Notes under the pieces: model-generated | What the model saw: the letters and a program-made list of their open reading frames with translations, nothing else | What the model was told of the DNA's origin: nothing | The model's database searches: none | In this document: positions 8,827 through 17,590 of the stretch, piece after piece | Position numbering within the stretch: the first letter of the stretch is position 1 | Layout of the letters: the number at the start of each line of letters is the position of its first letter | Origin: Larix sibirica | Taxonomy: Eukaryota > Streptophyta > Pinopsida > Pinales > Pinaceae | Assembly: GCA_004151065.3 (NCBI GenBank) | Contig: NWUY0300001134.1 | Span: 62,476 to 80,261 of the forward strand | DNA length: 17,786 nucleotides | Direction of reading: 5' to 3' | Position numbers and translations under genes: made by a program

Positions 8827-9564
8827 AAAATCAACATGATTGGTAATAATGTACATAGTAGGTTGATTAGATTGTGGAAAGTACATGTGTTATTTCTATT
8901 TATGGTTGTGGGTGTCAGTTAGTTAAAAAGCATGCAAAGTAGTTAGATTTGAAATTTGAATAAAGTAAGTACACATTGTAGTGGGCCTTCGAATTTATGG
9001 AAAGAATTGCAATCATGGTAAAATATTGGGATATGGAAAATTGGGATACTGATTTCTATATCATAAGGATAGATCACGTACTGAAAAGGAAGATTAGGAA
9101 GATTGCATGGGACATGTCAAGAGTATGCCAAGAGAAAGGTGCATTAATGAGATCACGATGCCTTAATTGAATTAGAGATGCTATTTAAAATAAGTGAATC
9201 AAAAGTGGAAACAAATTCGTCTTGTTGAAGAGTTGTGTAGTGGGAGTAAGGTGAGTTAGCAGTGATTAGAGTTGTAGTTGAAAAGAGTTGAAAGGTTGTA
9301 TATAATTGCGCTATAATGTTGACGAATACATCACCCAACTTGTGTAATGTACCAACTAGGATTAGTGATACAAAAACTATGATTGACACAAAACCAATTA
9401 AAATAATGTTTATGGAAGCTAGTTTGACTGAGGGTGGACAAGATCAAAAGTTCTGGATGGAAGGAAGGATATATTATTTATTGATACCTCTGCACAAAGT
9501 ACTGATACCATTGATGTTTCAAGATCAGCACAGCTGAAATCTACTCCAACACTCCTGGGCCCCT
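8827..9564. other. Non-coding DNA after gypsy pol, possible LTR remnant
   Basis: No domain can be read here. A gypsy element should have a polypurine tract and a 3' LTR downstream of pol, and the TATA-like stretch at about 9299-9318 could belong to a decayed LTR promoter. I could not find the matching 5' copy upstream of 3290, so this stays a guess. A plus-strand open stretch of 73 codons (9316-9537) has no recognisable motif. Confidence 0.35.
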
Positions 9565-9637
9565 CGACATATACAAACTAGCACGGGTATAAAATTTGAC
9601 TAGAGGTTAGGGATGGTGTTTCTGACTCAGAGAGGAT

Positions 9638-9658
9638 AAATAAAATAAAATAAAATTA
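9638..9658 (+). repeat. (AAATA)n short simple repeat
   Basis: Four to five tandem AAATA-type units lie just after a short GC-richer patch. It is a plain microsatellite with no visible function. Confidence 0.8.
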
Positions 9659-10800
9659 ATTAAACGGTCAAATGAAATTCCATAAATTTATATGAATTTC
9701 TGAATAAGTCTCACAAAAATACTAGTAAATTGACACTCTAGGATNCCCTAAGGGTGTCATTGTCACTTGATCAAGTGATAACTTTTCAACTTTATTTGTT
9801 AGATTACAGCCAAACTATGAAACATATCCAACTAACTTGTTGGTAGGTTTGACACTATCAGCCTACTGAAATTTTGAGAGAGAGTCAATCCTACTCTCTT
9901 TGTAATAATATTTTTACCTTATGTTGGAAGGATTGATAATGTTGAGTCCATTATTCTTCTCTGCTCACATTCTTTCTTTTTTGTAAAAATAATTGTAAGC
10001 TCTATATTTTTTGAAGAAAATCAATAGAGGCCATGGACTAAGAATTTATAGTCCTCTAATAGTGCCCTCATTGTATTTAAGTAAATATTGAATTTATATT
10101 ATGATTATGACAAAGGAACATTGCTTATTCTTATATATCATGTCAGTTGTGTGTGCTCCGAAGTTACATTAATGCCTTTTTGTTGACCTCAATAAATTCA
10201 CAATGATTAGGGTGGATTGACACGATTCAAATATTCTATGTCTAAGTATAGTGTTCTTGAATTCATTGGGAAACTTAAAGGATTATGTATACATTGATGG
10301 TAATCCACACACGCATTGGGAACATTACAAGATTTATTAACAACTTAAAAAATGACACAAAATGCCAATTTGTATCTTATCTGAGATAATTGATGACAAG
10401 GAACGATTCAAGTTAAGGATTGTGAAATTATATGTTTGTGTAGTTGCAATTCAAAATTTGTTTGTTAGAATTAAGTTGTTAGCATACTATAGTTTTTTCT
10501 ATTTCTATGCCTATTCAAAAACAAATACAAGTAATTAGTGTCCCCTCAGAGGTCTCACTAGGATGGAAGAAGAAGGCATCAAAATGATATTGTATAACTT
10601 TTCAACTTTAATAAATTGTATTGGCAATTCAAATTGATGGAATATTGAACAATGGAGATAGTTAGGAAGGATGGAGACAACTGACATCATTTAATATTCT
10701 ATACAAATTGCCTTGACATGAGGTTCTATAACCATCCTCAACATGATTGCTAGTTTCCAATATACAAACCACAAGAAAACGAAAAGTATTATTGGCTTGT
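9659..10800. other. AT-rich non-coding stretch with one ambiguous base
   Basis: No open frame of note and no known motif was found. The n at 9745 marks an uncertain base in the assembly. The part 9880-10060 has pyrimidine- and T-rich patches that resemble LTR or untranslated DNA in texture, but nothing firm can be named. Confidence 0.4.
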
Positions 10801-10810
10801 CTTCATTATT

Positions 10811-10831
10811 CCCCCCTACCCCCCACCCCCC
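10811..10831 (+). repeat. C-rich tract with three runs of six C
   Basis: Three runs of six cytosines are separated by TA and A. On the minus strand this gives three G6 runs, which could support a G-quadruplex-like fold only if one run is split, since four separate G3 runs are not present. It stands out sharply in AT-rich surroundings. Confidence 0.85.
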
Positions 10832-10836
10832 GTGGT

Positions 10837-10859
10837 CAAACAAAAACAAACAAACAAAT
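10837..10859 (+). repeat. (CAAA)n microsatellite
   Basis: A short A-rich run with CAAA/CAAAAA units directly follows the C-rich tract. It is a simple repeat. Confidence 0.8.
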
Positions 10860-11190
10860 ATGTATTTCTCACTCGTAATCCTTACATTTGATCTATTTGT
10901 TCATTAATTATGATAACAACTACAAGGCATTATATCTCTATAGAAAGACCATGTAATATAGCCTCCACTTTTGATTTCCTTTCTTCTTCCATTTTTTCCT
11001 TGTTTTCTCTTCTTCTATTACTACATTATCTACCATTTTCTAATCTACTTCCTAGTTTTCAAACTCAACTACATCCTCAACCTTATTTCTAGATAAATAG
11101 AATTTTCTTAGTTTGTATAACATAGATGGGTTTCTTCCAAGGTCCCTTTAGGTAGTTCTATTATTATTTTTTCTTTTTAATCAATCATGG
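10860..11190. other. Non-coding stretch with a pyrimidine-rich patch
   Basis: A T/C-rich patch covers about 10970-11025. The plus-strand open stretch across it (10910-11092, 60 codons) is low-complexity Ser/Leu/Phe and looks like a by-product of the composition, not a gene. Confidence 0.45.
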
Positions 11191-11587
11191 TTGTCGGATA
11201 TCCTATGTTCATAAATATCAGTCTAACAATGATGTTGTACTTCCGACGACAAACCTAGTCTGAAATATGACAAAGTCCGATGGAACTTGATGTCGGATGT
11301 TAATGTTACAGTTGTCGAATTTTCAATGTAGGAGTTGTCGAATTTTAAACCTTAACTTTGTGAGATATTCGACAAATAGTCAACTGGATTGTTCAAAAAA
11401 TTGACATAGCTTTTTCTACAGATGTCCATCGAAAAACCTACAGATGGTTGTGTATGTCGAATATCTGACAACGTTATACCGACATTTAAAAAAAATCATT
11501 TTTTCTGGATTTTAGATGCACTATTGTTGAAATTCAGACAAATTTGCTGTCGGATTTTGGGTTCAAATATACCCGTGAATTATAGTG
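11190..11587 (-). mobile_element. Possible end of a CACTA-like DNA transposon with clustered motifs
   Basis: Read on the minus strand, the block begins at 11587 with CACTATAATTCACGGGTATA and then carries many short motifs. TGTCGRAT occurs exactly at 11192, 11291, 11313, 11336, 11455 and 11548 on the plus strand, and once inverted at 11367. Looser relatives are at 11241 and 11478. Plant CACTA elements start with CACTA and have dense short subterminal repeats, often containing CCGAC-type cores, which bind their transposase. That combination is what is seen here. The other end is not certain, but CACGGGTATA recurs at 9582-9591 in the opposite orientation, followed after three extra A by the same TTTGA. 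That would make an element of about 2 kb with no transposase gene. The terminus and motif cluster are seen; the class is inferred. Confidence 0.42.
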
Positions 11588-12520
11588 AGAATATTTTTTA
11601 GTAACAAGCATATTGACGCCCCAAACAATCAATCATTATGTTAGTAGGAGGCCCAAATCACTTATAGAATCCAACTCATTTTTGTTTTTCCCTCACGATC
11701 TAACATTACCCCACTTGCCACCCCTAAATGAAAAACACGCTTAGACATTTAAAACTTTTCATATTGTTTAAAAAACTATGACATTTAGAAATTTTCTATT
11801 TAAAAAAAAAAATAGAGTAACAAAGATGAAATTATATTAATGTTTCACTGAATCAATAGCAAAACATGCCATAATTATGCTACAAGGCATTCTTCTCTCT
11901 GAAATCCATTGATTGGATGACAATTAACTTTATCTTAACCATTTGTTTGTTTATTCATTAATAGTTGATCTTATTTGATAATTGCAATAAATCCAACATG
12001 TGTCCATTCAGCCTCAACACATGTTCATACTCGTTACCGTGTCTATACACATGTTCATTCGACCACAACATGTGTTCATACCCATCTCACCCGAATTGGA
12101 TTCATCTTAGTTGTTGCAAGATTAATGAGTGATGATAATGTAAAGAGAAAATACCTACCCACATAGTAGGGTAGTGGTGATCTCTCCTCCAAGATTGAAA
12201 AAAAGGAAGGTTGATTTTTCTATGAACTTTAGCATAATTTATGTTTTAATTTGAGGAAACAATTATAGTTTTTATATTGTCCAATATTTTAATAATCTTG
12301 TTTGAATGATAGATAAATGTTGTTGAAAACACCACTTCTAAATTGTCCCTTTCCACATCACCCAATTAACACTACGATTGAACTTAGTTATAACAAATAA
12401 GGAACTAATCCATGCCAATGAGATAAGAATAAATCATAAAATATATTGAAGAAAAATGAAAATTGATGGTGTATTGTTATTTAAAATCTCAAGAAGAGTG
12501 CATTTTCAAAACTATTCAAT
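11588..12520. other. Non-coding stretch with ACATGTTCAT-type repeats
   Basis: Nothing gene-like is visible. Between 11996 and 12080 a short motif close to ACATGTTCAT returns four times (11996, 12019, 12049, 12068) with uneven spacing of 19-30 bp. This looks like a degenerate minisatellite. The plus-strand open stretch at 11975-12166 simply reads through it. Confidence 0.45.
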
Positions 12521-12524
12521 AAAC

Positions 12525-12570
12525 TAATGTATTATCAGTTTTGTATAAATTAATGCATTATCAGTTTTGA
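12525..12570 (+). repeat. Direct repeat copy 1 with internal 26-bp tandem unit
   Basis: A TAATGYATTATCAGTTTTG block occurs twice, at 12525 and 12551, with a period of 26 bp. The segment 12538-12570 recurs at 15199-15231 with 32 of 33 bases the same. Confidence 0.85.
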
Positions 12571-12887
12571 GCTAGTTTTATTTTCTTTTTTAAAATGAAG
12601 TTGACATGAATGACCCTTGTCTCCAATATTTAACCAACAACCCATAGCTTCTATTACTTTGCTCACAGGCAATTACGATTGATGTGCCCGACCAAAGAGA
12701 GTAGGAATTCACTGAGTTGGAAATGCCATATATAGATGTTTCTAGTGTTAATCTGCACTCTTGGAAAATTGGAGGCATGTTTATCAAAGCCTACCATGGA
12801 ACAACTTTCCATTTCACCTGTGTGAATGTGTCAAATTTTCTATAGCTATTGGTGCTCGTTTCTCATGGCATTTACTGACAATTAGTT

Positions 12888-13170
12888 CTGTAAGCATTAT
12901 CAACAGCGTTGGCCTTGCTATATTGCTATAAACAGTTGCATGGCATGGTTGTCACTATTCACAGGTTTGGAACGTAGCATGATACTTCACATGTGTAAGG
13001 GATTCTTTTCTATGGGAGAAAAGGATTTTAAGGGTAAATTTTGCTAGAGTTTAAGTTAAGCCGATTTTATCAAAAAATAAACTCTATTATGTCACCTAGA
13101 AGGCCATTTTAATGTTGTTAAGGCACATGTATGCATATGTCTTTGTGGCTTCTCTAAAGACCATTTTGAA
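12888..13170. repeat. Diverged duplicated block, copy A
   Basis: This block aligns with 13495-13763 over about 270 bp with many substitutions and small gaps. Shared anchors include ACAGGTTT, AATAAACTCTAT, ATTATGTCA and the ATGTATGCATATGTCT / GCATGTATATGTCTCC pair. On the minus strand it includes SKPVNSDNHAM followed soon by a stop, the counterpart of the better kept coding-like stretch in copy B. Confidence 0.7.
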
Positions 13171-13386
13171 ACTGTATGTCAATGGCATGTCAATTGTGCA
13201 CCTATCCAAGCAAATGATACATAACTATCGCAATTTGAGGAACCAAGATTACTTTGCAGAAGATAAATAGGCATGGAAAAAGAAAATGAAGAGAACAATT
13301 GTTGTAGACATTTGTAGAATAATGTAGTTCTTATTCTTTTCAAATAGACAAAAAAAAGAAAGATCGACAACCCAAAGTCAAAAAAA

Positions 13387-13599
13387 CTAGTGGCAGATGC
13401 TGGTATTTGTAGCATGATGGTAGTATCCCTCCACAACCATTGGTTGTGAAACTATATCTATACAATTGATTTTCTCAGCATCAATGATACAAACATTTGC
13501 AAAAGCATTGAAATTAGCTAGAATGCAAATGGCATCGTTGCCAGTGTTGACAGGTTTTCCAAGTAACTCCAATGCTTTAGATGTGAAAGGGATTGAGTT
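13387..13599 (-). pseudogene. Possible helical-repeat (ARM/HEAT-like) exon remnant
   Basis: Read on the minus strand, this stretch is open for about 70 codons to a stop near 13387 and contains KALELLGKPVNTGNDAICIL and ANFNAFANVCIIDAEK. The pattern of small and hydrophobic residues in a helix (GxPxxxxxDAIxxxA) resembles a helical armadillo/HEAT repeat. A similar helix appears in the larger open stretch upstream (GNPMECLAEAISSVAAV) and in the decayed copy A (PVNSDNHAM). On the minus strand the frame is entered after TTCACATCTAAAG, which could be a splice acceptor. No specific protein family is recognised. It could also be chance similarity in an old transposon. Confidence 0.28.
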
Positions 13600-13763
13600 C
13601 TATGGAAACAAATGTTGCTAAAAGTCAAGTTTCCTAAAGTTCAAGCTAGCCCTATTATGTCAGATAATAAACTCTATGTGTCTCCTGCAAGGTCATTTCT
13701 ATGATATTATCAATCATGCATGTATATGTCTCCATGTTTTTTCTAAGGGCTATTTTTGCATTT
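13495..13763. repeat. Diverged duplicated block, copy B
   Basis: This is the second copy of the block at 12888-13170, about 600 bp further on and in the same orientation. Similarity covers the coding-like part (on the minus strand) and also the neighbouring non-coding part, as expected if one exon plus flanking intron was duplicated. Confidence 0.7.
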
Positions 13764-14320
13764 AGCAATATAGGTACTTAAATACCAACATCTGGTTATT
13801 CACGATAAATAGGTACTGTCTGCACTCCACTTTCCTAATAGCATTATAATAGAAATAACAATATAAACATTAAGGGTGTAACTGCACGGGAGATTAATAT
13901 AAGCAAGAAAATTTCATGTTGCATCCAGGAAAATTCATTTGCATCATAGATATTTGCCTCCTGATTCAGCAGTGAAGACATGAAAAAAAGACAAAACCCT
14001 GGGCAGTCTTGCAGCTTCGAGAAGGAATCTTGCACACTTTATTGCAATAGAACCACGCTTCAGTAGTCCCAAAAAAGGAAATGGGAAATAACTTCCTCAA
14101 ATCCCAACAGTCTGTTACAGTAAAGAGAATAATTGTTTTCCTAGTATGCCCCTTGCCAAGAAAGGAATTCCACGAGTGAGCCCCTGTCTCAATTATCTTA
14201 GATCGGGTGGAAAAAAAACATTCTAGCTGAGGAAGTAGCGCAACAAGACAATAGCAAGCACATTGCTTATCAAGTGAAATTAGCACAGTGTTTCACCATA
14301 CACAAACAAACTCATAACTA
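13764..14320. other. Non-coding stretch between the two helical-repeat-like pieces
   Basis: Open stretches on the minus strand (for example 14286-13966) have no motif. If the two pieces belong to one gene, this would be an intron, but clean splice sites could not be fixed by eye. Confidence 0.35.
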
Positions 14321-14893
14321 TCAATAGTAGGGAGGAGAAAAAACAATGTCCCATTGTACCTTGGAAAGACGAACGTATCGAAAGCCACAGCAACGGATCC
14401 ACCCAATGTCAAATTGCTCATAGGAAAGTGCAAGCTTGATTTCACCAGGCTGATCCACGGCACTAGAGAGAGCACAAAGAACAAGTGACACCTCGCGAAC
14501 AACAAGGCAAAAAATGCTCAACAAGTCCAGCAAAATAGTGCCAAAACCATTCACATGGGTGCACATTAAATGCCTTTTGCACACATTGACTGCAGCAACA
14601 CTCGAAATTGCCTCTGCTAAACATTCCATCGGGTTTCCAGTTAGAAAAACAATGCAAAAGAAACATGCTAACAACCCAACATTTTCAACATTGTCAAAAT
14701 TGCAAACTATCTCTTTCTTGACACATGTCCGCATTGGATTTTGTGCGATAGCAAGAGGTTTAAGTTCTATTTGTGTGTTGCATATAGCCTTGACTGCAGG
14801 CCTGCAGCGGTTTTGGAACCTTATGAAAAGGTGATGGCCTCGAAGCTCATGAACATTGGACAAACAAAAGTTAGCAAATGTCATACGATACAA
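14321..14893 (-). pseudogene. 190-codon open stretch, possible helical-repeat gene fragment
   Basis: This is the longest open frame in the window, in a locally GC-richer patch. No confident homologue is recognised. The C-terminal half reads GNPMECLAEAISSVAAVNVC, FGTILLDLLS and VREVSLVLCALSSAVDQ, an alternation of leucine-rich helices similar to ARM/HEAT repeats (helix, turn, then a LLDLLS-type helix and a VREV.L.L.AL helix). The N-terminal half is basic and Cys-rich with no clear motif. The first ATG is simply the first in frame, so a longer exon is possible. The opposite strand is also open for 106 codons (14514-14834), which weakens the case for coding. It may be one exon of a broken gene whose next exon lies at 13599-13387. 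Confidence 0.3.
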
Positions 14894-14953
14894 GCACTAT
14901 CAGCTGTGCATCATTTGACACATCTACACAAGCCAAAAGACAAATTCTTGTGA

Positions 14954-15330
14954 GAATATCTGGGTGAAAAACACCATCACAAAACTATAAGCATATATAT
15001 CAAATGGCTCATATCCTTGAATATTAAGTATCTTTTGTTCAGGTGCACAAGAATTTCCCATCGGGCATTTTGACTTTGGTACAATTGTAAGCACCAACAT
15101 CTAGCTAGATATGAAAAACATATACCATAAAATCACCCTTTATTTCCATGAGCCAAGATCTACGTCGACTAGCTTAGATCAGGTGAGAAAGATCCTGAGT
15201 TTTGTATAAACTAATGCATTATCAGTTTTGATGTAGTCTTATTAGTCCATGCCTGTCAAGCAGTATAGATTATAGGAACTGACTTGTCATAATATGCATT
15301 AATCTTCACAAAAGCCAATGTATTTTAACC
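14954..15330. other. Non-coding stretch holding direct repeat copy 2
   Basis: Apart from the 33-bp repeat at 15199-15231, no gene or structured element is seen. Confidence 0.4.
15199..15231 (+). repeat. Direct repeat copy 2 (33 bp)
   Basis: It matches 12538-12570 in the same orientation with one T/C difference; similarity extends weakly for about 12 bp to the right. The two copies are 2661 bp apart and bracket the helical-repeat-like region. They could be parts of one repeat family inserted twice. Confidence 0.85.
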
Positions 15331-15444
15331 TAAGTTTTTTGTATGATTTTATATCCAGGCCATCGTTTGGACTCCTTATTTGGCCTTTAAGTTTTTTGTA
15401 TGATTTTGTATCGAGGCCATGGTTTTGATTCCTTATTTGGCCTC
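15331..15444 (+). repeat. 57-bp tandem duplication
   Basis: Two adjacent units, 15331-15387 and 15388-15444, begin TAAGTTTTTTGTATGATTTT and end TTATTTGGCCT. They differ at about six positions, so the duplication is fairly old. Confidence 0.92.
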
Positions 15445-15462
15445 ATTTCAGGCAGGCGTTCA

Positions 15463-15636
15463 GGTAAGATAAAGTATGTTCACTTTCATATGCAATGCAA
15501 TGATTTTTCTTCGGGTTTAGGTAAGGTAAAGTATGTTCACGTGCCATTTGCAGTGCATTGAGTTTTCTTTGATTTCAGGTAAATTAAATACTTATGTTCA
15601 TGTGTCATTTGCAATGCAATGAGTCGTCTTATGCAT
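15463..15636 (+). repeat. 57-58-bp tandem array, three units with AG|GTAA junctions
   Basis: Units start at 15463, 15520 and 15578, each with GGTAAR or GGTAAATTAAA preceded by CA or TA plus G, and each containing TATGTTCA followed by a GCAATGCAATGA-like block. The junctions read TTCAG|GTAAGA, TTTAG|GTAAGG and TTTCAG|GTAAAT, so each unit carries a donor-like start and a pyrimidine-rich, acceptor-like end. The array directly follows the 57-bp pair with the same period, and weak similarity hints that all five may be one old family. Confidence 0.88.
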
Positions 15637-15968
15637 GTCTAATGCGGTGGCATCCTCTACAACCCTCTCGCTGCCTGCATTGTGAATTAGAGCAGAGTCT
15701 TAGCTTAGGTGCAAACCATTCTACCAGGAATGTGTTTATGGCATACATATTCTGTAATATCTGCGAGGGAAATCATGGCGACCGAAAATCACTTCTCCTA
15801 GAGGCTTCTGATTACACTACTGCTATGTTTTCTTCATATTTTGCCTTTTGGGCAGGCCTCATATGGGCTGCAACATCAAGTGGCAAAAACATGCAGTTCC
15901 ATGGCAATACACATGTTCCTGTGTTTATGCATTTGACCTTGTTTTTTTTGCTATTGTGCCATTGATCA
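15637..15968. other. Unassigned stretch with a 123-codon plus-strand open frame
   Basis: The open frame 15594-15965 starts inside the tandem array and encodes a Cys/His/Leu-rich text with a hydrophobic C-terminus but no known motif. It is probably chance, though a decayed exon cannot be ruled out. Confidence 0.3.
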
Positions 15969-16260
15969 TGATCCTGCGTTTTGTCAAGTTATTGCGAATC
16001 CATATTTTAAAATTTACAGTTCTTTGTTTGGATGTTGGGTGAGATTTTTTTACACCAATATTATCTGTTCTTTAAGTTTATTTTTCTACATTCTGGTTAT
16101 GATCTAGCCATAAATGATCCTGTGCTTTGTCATGTTTATGCGAATATATCTTTTACAATTCTTTGTTTTAATGTTGGGTGAGATTTTTATCTCAATAGTA
16201 TAAGTTCTTTTATTATTATTATTCTTTATTTTCTCTGGTAAAGATCAAGTAATAAATTTC
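15969..16260 (+). repeat. 146-bp tandem duplication
   Basis: Units at 15969-16114 and 16115-16260 share TGATCCTG, TTTGTCA, a GCGAAT block, CAGTTCTTTGTTT / CAATTCTTTGTTT and ATGTTGGGTGAGATTTTT. They are diverged, with small gaps and a (TTA)n expansion in the second unit. Confidence 0.88.
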
Positions 16261-16366
16261 AATTGAGAAAACAATTTTGTATTGAAGGTGTTATAGTAGA
16301 TGATGACACATGTACTAAACGTTCTGCTACTGTGAAGCGACTTGTTTGTTTGTTTTACCCCGGCAA

Positions 16367-16422
16367 TGTTTCTTTGACACAGTTATGTTTTACTTGTTTC
16401 TTTGACACAGTTATGTTTTACT
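16367..16422 (+). repeat. Perfect 28-bp tandem duplication
   Basis: Two adjacent 28-bp units (16367-16394 and 16395-16422), beginning TGTTTCTTTGACACAG, are identical. In a window where all other repeats are diverged, this is either a young slippage event or an assembly effect. Confidence 0.93.
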
Positions 16423-17105
16423 TATTTTAGATTCCAATTATAAGTTATATATTGAATGTACTTAACTCGAGCAATATTTTGACATTCTAGAAGCTCGGTC
16501 GATCTTGGGGATTTGGTAGAAGAATAGGCATAGGAACTAGTAACAGAAGCAAGGACAGTTGGTAAGACAAATTCCTCAGACAAGATGTGGTGGAGAAGCA
16601 TTACAAATTCCTGGAGCAAAAATTTGTACCATTAAATTTCTCCAGCACTGGTTTCTTCGGGTCAAAAACAAAGAACAAAAATTTCAGTGTAAGAGATTTT
16701 TGAAAAGTAAATCACCTCCAGTCTTGTTTATTTTATGTATGTGCATAGGATGATTTCTCTTCCTAGTTTATGTTTGCACAGTGTTTCTATGGTTTTTTTG
16801 CACTGATGAAGTACTTCCCCCTACCTGCATCCACTTCCACTTATGGATGGTTTTGTCTGGATACACTAACGCAGGTTCCTCCAATTTTCCTTAGCAATGC
16901 CATTCTTCCTTCCGTCTTTGCTTGTTGGTTCTCTTTGAAAAATAACAAGGCAGGGATAAATCCCACACCCATTTTGTTCCATCCAGGCAGCCTCTTAGAC
17001 CAAATTCCAGATTCACCAACCAAAGGTAAGTTGGCTTATGCTTCCATGTCTATACGATTGTTTGAAAGTAAAGGATAGCCCTTAGTAGTAAAGCTGCCCA
17101 CTACT
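16423..17105. other. Unassigned stretch with a weak candidate exon
   Basis: A plus-strand frame (16770-17078) contains NKAGINPTPILFHPGSLLDQ and meets AAAG|GTAAGT at about 17022-17031, a good plant donor consensus. No family is recognised and no matching acceptor is convincing. It could be part of a broken gene or chance. Confidence 0.25.
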
Positions 17106-17202
17106 AAAAAAAATAGCTTCCTTCTTTTCTTCTTCTCACAAAGACGACTCCTTTAAGAAAAGAAAAAAAATTAGCTTCCTTCTTTCTCTGCAAGCCCTTT
17201 GC
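17106..17202 (+). repeat. Short direct repeat TAGCTTCCTTCTTT
   Basis: An A run followed by TAGCTTCCTTCTTT occurs at about 17106-17133 and again at about 17165-17190. It is a local duplication in low-complexity A/CT-rich DNA. Confidence 0.75.
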
Positions 17203-17350
17203 GGTGGGTAGGATGGGCAGCACCTGACTTCCAAAAAAGATCGGTCCTTCACACATTACAAGCAACCACGGGCAGAAATATGATTTATTGATTCGTTGAG
17301 ACTTAGACGCTGTCCTTGGTTGTGCCTAACATGTCTGACGTCTTTTCCTT

Positions 17351-17415
17351 CAATACAATTGGGAGTGGCTCCCTTCACATCAATACAATTTTTCCAACTA
17401 CTGGAGTGGCTCCAT
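17351..17415 (+). repeat. Short direct repeat around GAGTGGCTCC
   Basis: The order TCAATACAATT ... GAGTGGCTCC appears twice within about 65 bp. It is a diverged local duplication. Confidence 0.7.
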
Positions 17416-17590
17416 TTTTAACTAGCAAACATTTATGTTAATGCCATGTGTCGGGCAATGTGTTGGGTCATAATACTCAGTCGATATTACTAATGGTAGC
17501 TTAGCTTGTCCATTTGCATGCCATGCATATTGGTTTCGTATTATGTGGGCACATCGTTTATTAATTAAATTTAGTATCTTTTATTTGTGT

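Noticed and set aside
9299-9318. TATA-like stretch as a gene promoter
   Set aside because: No gene follows it; such AT strings are common here. At most it could be part of a decayed LTR.
10910-11092. 60-codon plus-strand open frame with Ser/Leu/Phe-rich text
   Set aside because: It follows a pyrimidine-rich patch, is low-complexity and has no motif.
11996-12080. Repeats that might be a CRISPR-like array
   Set aside because: Spacing is irregular (19-30 bp), the repeats are imperfect and only about 10 bp long, and the DNA is plant-like; a degenerate minisatellite is simpler.
11975-12166. His/Thr-rich 63-codon plus-strand frame
   Set aside because: The repeated HVHT-like text only reflects the ACATGTTCAT-type DNA repeat.
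14514-14834. 106-codon plus-strand frame opposite the 190-codon frame
   Set aside because: No recognisable motif; the minus-strand frame is longer and has related helices elsewhere on that strand. It does lower confidence in coding for either.
15594-15965. 123-codon plus-strand frame
   Set aside because: It begins inside a tandem repeat unit, shows no domain and is Cys/His-rich without regular spacing; kept only as an unassigned stretch.
16841-17023. 60-codon minus-strand frame opposite the candidate exon
   Set aside because: No motif and no neighbouring minus-strand signal; likely a shadow of the opposite strand's composition.
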